From Desulfobacteraceae bacterium (GTDB lineage: Bacteria > Desulfobacterota > Desulfobacteria > Desulfobacterales > Desulfococcaceae), in the NCBI GenBank assembly GCA_011390315.1, contig JAABSQ010000609.1, positions 1-38,559 of the forward strand: 38,559 nt of DNA. Direction: 5' to 3'. A program made the translations under genes and the position numbers. Under the pieces are notes generated by a model. The model was given only the letters and a program-made list of their open reading frames with translations, ran no database searches and had not been told where the DNA came from. Positions 16,569-25,147 of the stretch are shown one piece after another; position 1 is the first letter of the stretch; each line of letters begins with the position of its first letter.

Positions 16569-17789
16569 ATGAACATAATGAATAAAACGACGACCGATTC
16601 GTTTGCGGATATATTGTTTCAAATGGAGTGGGAAAGCGACCACGCCCTTCACCGGGATTGCTACCGGGCCCAGAAGGTGAATATGTGGCGGGACTGTTTT
16701 CCGGAATCCATGTACCGGGAGATTCTGGATCGACCGGTGGGGACTCGAACCGATCTGAGCTTTGAACCCGGCCAGGCCCTTCCGAAATACCTGTCCCAAA
16801 AGGTTTTCAACATCAAATCCGTCCAGTTCGACCGGGATTTTCATCCTGAAATGACCATTCATCCGCGGGAAGGACGGTTCTATCCCAAAGGAATTCTCCG
16901 AGAGGTGGATCATGTCTTTCGGAACAATATCTCTCCTTTCCGATGCGGGAGAATTCACGACGGGCAAATCGAGGTGGATTTCAATCATCCCATGGCCGGA
17001 CGGGAGGTTCGCGTCCATGCGGAGATCAAACATATATGGGAAAAATTTTCGGATACCGGGGGAAGCTGCACCGATTGGATGGAAGCCGTGGCCGAAGGGC
17101 CGGGAATGCAGGTCCGGTGGCGGGACCGGCCGACCGACTTCTTCTCGGATCAGCCCTTTGTTCGCGAGGATGAAGCCTCCGACAGCCGGTTTTACCGGGA
17201 GCCCCGGCTGGTGAACCATATCGACGATACCGCGATCGGGGTGCTTTCAGCACTGTATGGGCAAATCCTGACGCCTGAATCGGAGGTGCTGGATCTGATG
17301 AGCAGTTGGACCTCCCATCTTCCCGATGATCTTGCCGTAAAGCGGGTGGTCGGGCTCGGGCTCAACGGGCCGGAACTGGCCCATAACCGGCGGCTTTCCG
17401 ATTATACGGTGCATGATCTGAATGAAAATCCGGTTCTGCCGTTTGAAGACCGGCGCTTTGATGCGGTCGTCTGCAGCATGTCCGTGGAATACCTGACCCG
17501 GCCTTTCGAGGTGTTTCAGGAGGTCCGGCGGGTGCTGAAACCGGGCGGCGTGTTTGCGGTCACCTTTTCCAATCGGTGGTTTCCGCCCAAGGTGATCCGA
17601 ATCTGGAAAGAGACCCATGAATTCGAACGGATCGGTCTGGTAATGGAGTATTTCCTGAATATGGGCGGTTTTACCGATCTCAATACCTATTCCATGAGGG
17701 GGTTGGCCCGGCCGGAAGATGATAAGTATTACTGGGAAATCCCCTATTCGGATCCGATCTACGGGGTCTGGGGGCGGAAACAAGGATAA
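16569..17789 (+). CDS. Fusion of a SlyD/FKBP-like N-terminal region with a class I methyltransferase domain
   Basis: The 406-residue protein has two parts. Residues about 50-165 resemble SlyD-type FKBP peptidyl-prolyl isomerases: a PVGTRTDLSFEPGQALPKY segment, then GQIEVDFNHPMAGREVRV, which matches the SlyD consensus around NHPLAG. Residues about 215-380 form a SAM-methyltransferase domain: SEVLDLMSSWTSHLP in place of the usual DxGxG loop, RFDAVVCSMSVEYLTRP and EVRRVLKPGGVFAVTFS. The loop is unusual, so activity is not certain. GAGGTGAT lies before the ATG. The gene follows the HD nucleotidase-like gene closely. Confidence 0.8.
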   Translation: MNIMNKTTTDSFADILFQMEWESDHALHRDCYRAQKVNMWRDCFPESMYREILDRPVGTRTDLSFEPGQALPKYLSQKVFNIKSVQFDRDFHPEMTIHPREGRFYPKGILREVDHVFRNNISPFRCGRIHDGQIEVDFNHPMAGREVRVHAEIKHIWEKFSDTGGSCTDWMEAVAEGPGMQVRWRDRPTDFFSDQPFVREDEASDSRFYREPRLVNHIDDTAIGVLSALYGQILTPESEVLDLMSSWTSHLPDDLAVKRVVGLGLNGPELAHNRRLSDYTVHDLNENPVLPFEDRRFDAVVCSMSVEYLTRPFEVFQEVRRVLKPGGVFAVTFSNRWFPPKVIRIWKETHEFERIGLVMEYFLNMGGFTDLNTYSMRGLARPEDDKYYWEIPYSDPIYGVWGRKQG

Positions 17790-17857
17790 GCCAGGTTTTA
17801 GGAACCGCGTCGAAGTTTAAAGACGGAAATTCAATCGAAGTCAAAGGAGAGAATTAC

Positions 17858-18247
17858 ATGAATGAAGATCTGAACAGCTATTTCGAGAACAACAAAGGCA
17901 CCGGCATCCTGGCCACGGCCGACGGAGACGGAAAAGTCGATGCGGCGGTCTATGCCAGACCCCATTTTCTGGAAGACGGCACGGTGGCCATGATCATGCG
18001 GGATCGGCTCACCCATGCCAACATCCAGTCCAATCCCCATGCCGCCTATCTTTTCATCGAAGCGGGCCCCGGATATAAAGGAAAGCGTCTTTTTCTGACC
18101 AAGGTGCGGGAAGAAGAGGAGAGCGAACTGCTGTACGAACTCAAACGAAAAGACCGTTCCCCCCGGGAGGACGCCAAAAAAGGGGATAAATTCCTGGTGA
18201 TTTTCAAGGTCGACAAGGTCCTGCCCCTGATCGGGTCGGGGGAGTAG
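17858..18247 (+). CDS. Pyridoxamine 5'-phosphate oxidase-like (flavin split-barrel) protein
   Basis: The 129-residue product has the PNPOx-like core: GTGILATADGDGKVDAAVY, DGTVAMIMRDRLTHANIQSNP and AAYLFIEAGPGYKGKRLFL. Such small proteins bind FMN or F420/heme; the cofactor is not clear here. AAAGGAG lies 8 bases before the ATG. It is the last plus-strand gene before the convergent chemotaxis operon. Confidence 0.87.
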   Translation: MNEDLNSYFENNKGTGILATADGDGKVDAAVYARPHFLEDGTVAMIMRDRLTHANIQSNPHAAYLFIEAGPGYKGKRLFLTKVREEEESELLYELKRKDRSPREDAKKGDKFLVIFKVDKVLPLIGSGE

Positions 18248-18274
18248 TCCCGATTCGTCTGATTCGGCAATCGG

Positions 18275-18302
18275 CCGGGGGGATTCCGATGAATCCCCCC
18301 GG
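18275..18302. terminator. GC-rich hairpin between convergent PNPOx-like gene and cheD
   Basis: CCGGGGGGATT pairs perfectly with AATCCCCCCGG around a 6-base loop. It sits 27 bases after the PNPOx-like stop and 6 bases before the cheD stop on the other strand. Neither flank has a T run, so it may end transcription only weakly. The spacer also contains GATTCGTCTGATT (18252-18264), a piece of the repeat at 3.2-3.4 kb. Confidence 0.5.
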
Positions 18303-18308
18303 TCCCCC

Positions 18309-18824
18309 TTACCGCTCCCCTTCGTAGGGGAACCAGTCTGCGGTGCGGAGCTTTTCAACCTTGATGACCGCCACCTCGTTGGTATGGGTGTTGAAAACCA
18401 CTTTCCTGCCTTTTTCGCCGCCCACATCCTCCGATACGATGCGAATCCGTTTTCTGGCCAGAAGTTTACGGGCCACCTGAATGTTTTCCTGGCCGATGTT
18501 CTTTCCGGAGATCCCGGGATTGTAGGCTCCGCCGATGATCTGGGCTTCCAGGTGTCTCGGCTTGGACCCGTGGTCGGTCATCATCTGGACCAGGGTGAGG
18601 GTGGCGACATTGCCGTACCGGGCCGTTGCCAGGTGTTTCTCTTTGGTGAAGGGCAGCTGAAAATGGTTCATGCCCCCGATCCGGCGCTTGCGGTCATAGA
18701 TGCAGACCGCGACACAGGAGCCGAGCACGCCGGAGATGACGGTCGGTTTGGCGGCCAGAAAAATATACCCGGGTTCAAGGAAATAATTGATCGGGATCGG
18801 TTCTTTGGTGTGGGTGTTCGCCAT
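18309..18824 (-). CDS. cheD: Chemoreceptor glutamine deamidase CheD (first copy)
   Basis: CheD deamidates glutamines on chemoreceptors and in some bacteria is tuned by binding CheC/CheX-type proteins. The 171-residue product keeps the catalytic Cys in GVLGSCVAVCIYD and the His in GGMNHFQLP. QIIGGAYNPGISGKNIGQEN follows. It is the last gene of the chemotaxis operon, 19 bases after cheB. It differs substantially from the second CheD at 20908-21381. Confidence 0.93.
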   Translation of the reverse strand: MANTHTKEPIPINYFLEPGYIFLAAKPTVISGVLGSCVAVCIYDRKRRIGGMNHFQLPFTKEKHLATARYGNVATLTLVQMMTDHGSKPRHLEAQIIGGAYNPGISGKNIGQENIQVARKLLARKRIRIVSEDVGGEKGRKVVFNTHTNEVAVIKVEKLRTADWFPYEGER

Positions 18825-18843
18825 AGTTCAAGGTGTCTGATAT

Positions 18844-19899
<1,056 letters not shown>

Positions 19900-20427
19900 T
19901 CAGAAGGCGTCCGAGGCATCCGCACCGGAATCGGTTTGGAAGAACCGGTCGGGGATGCCGCCGATGCCGTAAAGGCGAAGCTCGCATTTTTCATCTTCCA
20001 CCAGCAGGGCGGTGTCGCCCAGAAGGGTTTCTTCGGCGGCCGGGGCCGCCCCTTCGGGTTCGATGATTTTCGGGGTACCCACGTTGAAGATGGCCTGTTT
20101 GCCGGCGATTTCGGGCAAAAGGTTGCCGCAGACGACGTTGATCAATTCCTTCAAGGCGTCATACCGCTGGTCCGGGGTGGTGGCCTCGTTGTCATCCGCC
20201 CCCAGCATGTTTCCGGCCAATTCCGGAAGGAGCCGAGGCGACAGAGACATCACCAGCCGCCCCGAGAAGGGGCCCTCGAAAAAAACCTCGGTCACCACCG
20301 GCGGTTCGGCGGCGGATGGTTCGATCTCCGGTTCGAACCCTTCTTCGGGAAAGGAAAACATGAACGCGAGTTTTTCGAAAATCGCTTCCGTGACCCGACT
20401 TAGAATGTGATCAATCCGTTCCCGCAT
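19900..20427 (-). CDS. cheX: CheX/CheC-type chemotaxis phosphatase-like protein
   Basis: The 175-residue product has a CheX-like domain: FEGPFSGRLVMSLSPRLLPELAGNMLG, then ALKELINVVCGNLLPEIAG, which carries the conserved Glu and Asn of the ExxN motif used to dephosphorylate CheY. The C-terminal 40 residues lie outside the core. Its start overlaps the end of the cheY-type gene by 17 bases, suggesting translational coupling of a receiver and its phosphatase. Confidence 0.85.
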   Translation of the reverse strand: MRERIDHILSRVTEAIFEKLAFMFSFPEEGFEPEIEPSAAEPPVVTEVFFEGPFSGRLVMSLSPRLLPELAGNMLGADDNEATTPDQRYDALKELINVVCGNLLPEIAGKQAIFNVGTPKIIEPEGAAPAAEETLLGDTALLVEDEKCELRLYGIGGIPDRFFQTDSGADASDAF

Positions 20428-20809
20428 CGCTGCCCCCCAGGTTCATTATGTCTTTGACCGTATCCCGAATGGTTTCGGGCGTGAACGGTTTGTGAATGAA
20501 TGCGGCCCCTTTCCGGCGCAGCCGATCGATTCGGGCGTCGCTGCCCTCTGTGGAGATGATGATGATGGAGATGTCCTTGAGTTCCGGGTTGGCCCGCACC
20601 CGGTCGATCATCTCCTCGCCGTTCATGACCGGCATGTTGATATCCACAATGATCAGATCGATCCAGTGGCCCGACAGGACCTCGAGGCCTTCCTGTCCGT
20701 TGGCGGCCTGGTAGATCTTTCCCAAGGGCAACCCGCTCAGGCCCATGGTTTTGGATATCATCGCCCGCATGACGCTGCTGTCGTCCACGACCAGGACATT
20801 AATTTCCAT
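20411..20809 (-). CDS. cheY: CheY-type single-domain response regulator
   Basis: The 132-residue product is a lone receiver domain: VLVVDDSSVMRAMI (acidic pocket), IIVDINMPVMNG (phospho-acceptor Asp near residue 56), IIIISTEGSD (Thr position) and FIHKPFTPE (Lys). GAGGGG lies before ATG 20809. It is directly coupled to the cheX gene. It is not closely alike the three other receivers in the window, so it may have a separate output or act as a phosphate sink. Confidence 0.93.
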   Translation of the reverse strand: MEINVLVVDDSSVMRAMISKTMGLSGLPLGKIYQAANGQEGLEVLSGHWIDLIIVDINMPVMNGEEMIDRVRANPELKDISIIIISTEGSDARIDRLRRKGAAFIHKPFTPETIRDTVKDIMNLGGSDAGTD

Positions 20810-20907
20810 GTGATTACCCCTCTATTCCTCCTTGACTTTTTCTCCAAACGCCCGGGACCCGGCCCTTGCGGTGGTTTCCTGAAAACGGACTCGGCGGCTC
20901 GACGGCT

Positions 20908-21381
20908 TTACAGTTCCCATTTCACATTGCTGCTGCTGACCATGATGCTGCCGGTGGCCAGTTCAAAATGGATGGTGCGGCTGGCGGTGCCGCCGATATC
21001 CTCCGCATCCAGAAGAACATTGTTTTTCCACAGGATTTTTTTGAGGACGATGTAGTTGCGTTCCCCGATCTTGAACATTTCATTGTTGCTCAGCGGGCGG
21101 CCGCACCCCGCGGCCTTGACCACCATCCGGTCTTTTTTTCCGCCCAGTTCGTAGACCGCCCTGAACAGCCTGGGCACCCCGGTATCCACGAACATGTAGG
21201 GTTTCTCAACGGCTTTTTCCGCATTGATTTTTGACAAGGGAAGCATGGCATGCAGGAGCCCCCCCACCCGGGCCACCGGATCATAGATCATCAGCCCCAG
21301 ACAGCTGCCCAGGGCGTGGGTGATTAACATATCTTCCCGGGTACCGACCTTCATATCCCCCACATACACGATGTGTTTCAT
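20908..21381 (-). CDS. cheD: Chemoreceptor glutamine deamidase CheD (second copy)
   Basis: The 157-residue product keeps the CheD catalytic Cys (HALGSCLGLMIYD) and His (GGLLHAMLP). VVKAAGCGRPLSNNEMFKIGERN and DIGGTASRTIHF follow, as in the family. It sits between cheR and a cheY-type gene, 27 bases after cheR. Two CheD genes in one operon suggest two receptor classes or different partners. Confidence 0.92.
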   Translation of the reverse strand: MKHIVYVGDMKVGTREDMLITHALGSCLGLMIYDPVARVGGLLHAMLPLSKINAEKAVEKPYMFVDTGVPRLFRAVYELGGKKDRMVVKAAGCGRPLSNNEMFKIGERNYIVLKKILWKNNVLLDAEDIGGTASRTIHFELATGSIMVSSSNVKWEL

Positions 21382-21408
21382 CTACCCAACCCACATTTGT
21401 CCATTACA

Positions 21409-22224
21409 TCATTTCCTGTAAACCGCCGGTCGAACGTACCGAAACTTGTGCTGAACCGCGGAGAGCCCTTCAGAGTGGCCCACAAACAGATATCCCCCTG
21501 AATCCAGCAGGGCCCAGAACCGGTTGATGAGACGTTGCTGGGTCTGCCGGTCGAAATAGATCATGACGTTGCGGCAGAAAATCACATCGAAGGGTCCTTT
21601 CATGGGCCAGGGGTCCATCAGATTGAGCCAGGCCAGTTGGACCATCCGGCGAACCTCCTCCTTGAGCCGATACTGCCGGCCGCCGGATTGCCGGCGTTTG
21701 GTAAAATATTTTTGAAGGAACATGGGGGGGACATCCCGAAGGACCTCTTCCCCGTATACCGCCTGTCTGGCCCGTTCCAGCATCCTCATGGAGATATCGG
21801 TGGCCAGTATTTTGATATCCGGGCAGCTGATCTCCTGAATATGCTCCCGCAGCAGAATCGCCAGAGAAAACGGCTCCTCCCCGGAAGAACAGGCGGCGGT
21901 CCAGAACCGCATCCGTCGCCGGTTCAGTTCGGGAAGGATGTGATCGCACAGGTAATTGAAGTGTTCGGGTTCCCGGAAAAAATGGGTTTTGTTGGTGGTC
22001 ATGACATCGACCATGAAACTCAATTCGCCCTGTCCTTCTTGGCTTTCGATGTAGTCCATGTATTCGTCGAAGCCGATCATCTTCAGTGCCCGGAGCCGTT
22101 TCATGAGCCGAGCCCGGACCAGGGCCTGTTTGCCGTCTTTGAGATTGATTCCGCAGAGCGAGTAGACGAGCTGAGCGACTTTTCTGAACTGTTTTTCAGA
22201 CAGTTCGGCAGAGTTGAGGTGCAT
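21409..22224 (-). CDS. cheR: Chemotaxis protein methyltransferase CheR
   Basis: It methylates receptor glutamates using SAM. The 271-residue product has the all-alpha CheR_N domain (LSEKQFRKVAQLVYSLCGINL) and the catalytic domain with FWTAACSSGEEPFSLAILL (SAM site) and IFCRNVMIYFDRQTQ. The C-terminus ends in LFVGHSEGLSAV. ATG 22224 with GGGAAAG upstream is preferred to the TTG at 22242. Confidence 0.96.
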   Translation of the reverse strand: MHLNSAELSEKQFRKVAQLVYSLCGINLKDGKQALVRARLMKRLRALKMIGFDEYMDYIESQEGQGELSFMVDVMTTNKTHFFREPEHFNYLCDHILPELNRRRMRFWTAACSSGEEPFSLAILLREHIQEISCPDIKILATDISMRMLERARQAVYGEEVLRDVPPMFLQKYFTKRRQSGGRQYRLKEEVRRMVQLAWLNLMDPWPMKGPFDVIFCRNVMIYFDRQTQQRLINRFWALLDSGGYLFVGHSEGLSAVQHKFRYVRPAVYRK

Positions 22225-22254
22225 TGAATTCGGCTTTCCCAATATCCAAAGTCT

Positions 22255-24705
22255 CTAATCGGTATTGGCCAACCGCACCAATCCCCCCACATCCAGTATC
22301 AGCCCGACCCGACCGTCGGGCATAATGGCGCTTCCGGAAATGCCGGTGATGTTGCCCAGGGATTCCCCCAGGGTTTTGATGACGATCTGCTGGCTTCCGA
22401 TGAGTTCGTCCACCACCAGGCCGGCCTGGTGACCATCGTTTTCCACCACCACCGTGATCGCCTTGGGCAGTTCCGATTGGGCCTCCCGAACATCGAAAAG
22501 CTCGGCGATTCGAAACAGGGGAATCAGTTTGCCCTGAAGCTTGAGCATTTCCCCTTTGTGAAGCACCGTTGAGATATCTCCGGGGTTCGGCTGAACCGAG
22601 CGGATGATGGAAATGGTGGGAATGACGTATTTTTCGGGGCCCACACCCACGACCATACCGTCGATAATGGCCAGGGTCAGCGGAAGGCTCATTTTGAACA
22701 CCGCGCCCCGGCCCGGGGTGGCCTGGATCTCGACCTGGCCCCGAATGGCTTCGATATTCCGCCGGACCACATCCATTCCCACCCCCCGGCCGGAGACATC
22801 GGATACGATTTCGGCGGTGGAAAACCCCGGTTCGAAGATCAGGTTGTAAACCTCCCGATCGCTCATACCGCCGCCGTTTTCGATCAACCCCCGCTCCCGG
22901 GCCTTGGCGAGAATGGCCTCCCGGTCGAGACCCTTTCCGTCGTCCCGAACCTCCACCACCACGTTTCCGGCCGAATGGAAGGCCGACAGGTGAAGGGTGC
23001 CGTAGCGGGGTTTGCCCATCTTCTCCCGGACCTCGGGCAGTTCGATCCCGTGATCCAGGGCATTGCGAACCATATGGACCAGCGGGTCGTTGATGATGTC
23101 CACCATGTTGCGGTCGATTTCGGTGTCTTCCCCCTCGGTGATGAAGGAGACGTCTTTTCCTACCTTGCGGGAAAGGTCCCGGACCAGCCGGGCCATCTTC
23201 CGGAAGGTGGTTTTGAGGGGAATCATCCGCATGGACATGGACATGTTCTGAAGCTCCCGAACGATTTTGGTGGTGTGGGCCACCTTTTTCTGAAGCTCGT
23301 GGTGGGTTCCGCCGGCCACCAGTTGGTCCTGGGCCACCATGGAATGGGACACCACCAGTTCACCGACCATGTCGATGAACCGATCCAGTCGGTCGATGGG
23401 AACGCGAATGGAGGATTCCACCACCTGTTTGCCGGTCTGAAGCTTGGGCCGGCGGGTCAGGGCATCCGGTGAAGCCGCAGCCGGTTCGGCGACGGACGTC
23501 TCCGCTTCGGCGGATGAGGGCGGCGGAGAAACCGGTCGGGGCGCCGCCGGTTCGGAAACGTCCGAAATACCGGCCGCTTCCGGGGCGGCCAGAAGCCCGG
23601 TCAGTTCGTCATAGCCCTGAGGCTTGAGAAAGGGGCTGCCGTTGAGGGCGTCCTGCAGCAGGCGAAAGAGCTCCTTGAGCATGTCCACCGAACGCAGGGC
23701 CAGATCGGGATATCCGCCGGCATACCGGATTTCCCCGTCCCGAACCCGGCTCAGGAGGGATTCGGCGTGATGAGCCAGTTCGGTCATCAGGGCGAGTTCG
23801 AAAAAAGCCGATGTGCCTTTGATGTTGTGGAAGGCCCGAAACACGGTACTGACCGCTTCGATGTCTTCCGGATCGGATTCGAGGGTCAGCAGGGCCTCCT
23901 CCGCATTGGTGATGAGGTCCCCGCTTTCGGTGATGAAGGCGCCGATCAGGTCGAGGTCCGCATCCTCGGGAAGGTAGTCGGTGGATTCGGCTCCCGGCGC
24001 AGGTTTTTCAACCGCGGGTGTGTCGGTCGAAGCGGTATTGTTTTCCGATAGAGACGAGAGCGCTTCTTCCAGCGCCAAGCCGATATCGGTGATGGCATCC
24101 TCGGGAATGGTGAAGTCGGGATCGGCTTTTCTTTTGTCTACGACCTGGACCGCCAGGTGCAGGGCCTGTTCCGAGATTTCCCGGCAGGGGGCCGGACATT
24201 CCCGGGCGGCGACCACGGCGTCGATCATTCGACACAGCCGCTCCATTTCGGGGAAATCATCCGAATCGATCTGAAGCAGACAGGCGGCCGCGTCATTGAG
24301 GGTCATTTCCACAAATTCTTCGGGGTGGATCTCCTCCGAATCCGTTTCGGCGCGCGCGCTGTTTTTACTCAACACGCTGTCCAGGAGCTGTCCCGCCTCC
24401 CGGACCAGTACCTCCTTGTTGGGTCGGTCCTGAAGATAATGTTCCGCCGCGTCCAGGGATTCGATAATCGCATCCACCGATCCCAGGGTATCGGCGGCCC
24501 GGAGTTCGTTGACCGCCCGAATCCCTTTGACGCAAAGGCCCAGAAGCCGGTTGAGGTCCGATTTTTCCCCGTCCATTTCCCGAATCAGATCTTCGAGACC
24601 GGCGACCGCCTCCTTGAGCGCCGCCGGTTCGGTGAGGCCCCGATGATCGATTTCTTCTCTGATCCCTCTCAGGCGAGCGACAATGTCTTCATGGCTCGTT
24701 GGCAT
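22255..24705 (-). CDS. cheA: Chemotaxis histidine kinase CheA (copy with long N-terminal region)
   Basis: The 816-residue product starts at ATG 24705 (AAGGA upstream); the ORF-track start overlaps the cheY-type gene. Residues 1-240 are helical and not recognised. An HPt domain follows with the phosphorylated His at about 293 (AFHNIKGTSA). Then come the dimerisation helices (PIDRLDRFIDMVGELV), the ATPase with N box HMVRNALDHGIE and G boxes VRDDGKGLD and GRGVGMDVVRRN, and a C-terminal CheW-like domain (IIDGMVVGVGPEKYVIPT). It phosphorylates CheY/CheB on signals from receptors. Confidence 0.95.
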   Translation of the reverse strand: MPTSHEDIVARLRGIREEIDHRGLTEPAALKEAVAGLEDLIREMDGEKSDLNRLLGLCVKGIRAVNELRAADTLGSVDAIIESLDAAEHYLQDRPNKEVLVREAGQLLDSVLSKNSARAETDSEEIHPEEFVEMTLNDAAACLLQIDSDDFPEMERLCRMIDAVVAARECPAPCREISEQALHLAVQVVDKRKADPDFTIPEDAITDIGLALEEALSSLSENNTASTDTPAVEKPAPGAESTDYLPEDADLDLIGAFITESGDLITNAEEALLTLESDPEDIEAVSTVFRAFHNIKGTSAFFELALMTELAHHAESLLSRVRDGEIRYAGGYPDLALRSVDMLKELFRLLQDALNGSPFLKPQGYDELTGLLAAPEAAGISDVSEPAAPRPVSPPPSSAEAETSVAEPAAASPDALTRRPKLQTGKQVVESSIRVPIDRLDRFIDMVGELVVSHSMVAQDQLVAGGTHHELQKKVAHTTKIVRELQNMSMSMRMIPLKTTFRKMARLVRDLSRKVGKDVSFITEGEDTEIDRNMVDIINDPLVHMVRNALDHGIELPEVREKMGKPRYGTLHLSAFHSAGNVVVEVRDDGKGLDREAILAKARERGLIENGGGMSDREVYNLIFEPGFSTAEIVSDVSGRGVGMDVVRRNIEAIRGQVEIQATPGRGAVFKMSLPLTLAIIDGMVVGVGPEKYVIPTISIIRSVQPNPGDISTVLHKGEMLKLQGKLIPLFRIAELFDVREAQSELPKAITVVVENDGHQAGLVVDELIGSQQIVIKTLGESLGNITGISGSAIMPDGRVGLILDVGGLVRLANTD

Positions 24706-24733
24706 ATCTCGTCCTTGTGGCGGGAACCCGCAT

Positions 24734-25120
24734 TTATTTACCGAGTATTCGGTTGATTTTTTCTTCCAGCTCATCCGACTTGAACGGCTTGGCGATGTAG
24801 CTGGTGAGGTCGGCCTTTCCGGTCTCGAAATCGATCTTGTCCTTGCCCTCGGCCGTGACCATGATGAAGGGGATGTCGGACAGGCGCTCATCGGAGCGCA
24901 CCTTTTCCAGCAGTTCCATGCCGGTCATGCCGGGCATGTTCCAGTCGCAGATAATCAGTTCGATGGGCGGATCGGTCTGGGCGTTGAGTTTTTCCCAGGC
25001 GCTGATTCCGTTATCCGCCTCAACCACGTTTTCGATCTGAATGCCTTTAAGTACCTTTTTAATAATCCTTCTCATGGTCGAAAAATCATCGACCACCAGT
25101 ACGCAGATGTTCTCCGTCAT
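24734..25120 (-). CDS. cheY: CheY-type response regulator between the two cheA genes
   Basis: The 128-residue receiver has VLVVDDFSTMRRIIKKVL, the phospho-acceptor Asp in LIICDWNMPGMTG, the Thr in FIMVTAEGKD and Lys in YIAKPFKSDEL. These match the classic motor-binding CheY closely. It is the best candidate in the operon for the flagellar switch output. It is 27 bases after one cheA and 28 bases before the other. Confidence 0.96.
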   Translation of the reverse strand: MTENICVLVVDDFSTMRRIIKKVLKGIQIENVVEADNGISAWEKLNAQTDPPIELIICDWNMPGMTGMELLEKVRSDERLSDIPFIMVTAEGKDKIDFETGKADLTSYIAKPFKSDELEEKINRILGK

Positions 25121-25147
25121 GGGTCGCTCCTGTTTTTTTCGGAATCG

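Noticed and set aside
22299-24757. Opposite-strand ORFs of 60-230 aa across the cheA/cheR region and similar ones elsewhere
   Set aside because: They are shadows of GC-rich coding sequence: they overlap well-supported genes fully and show His/Gly/Arg-rich translations without domains.
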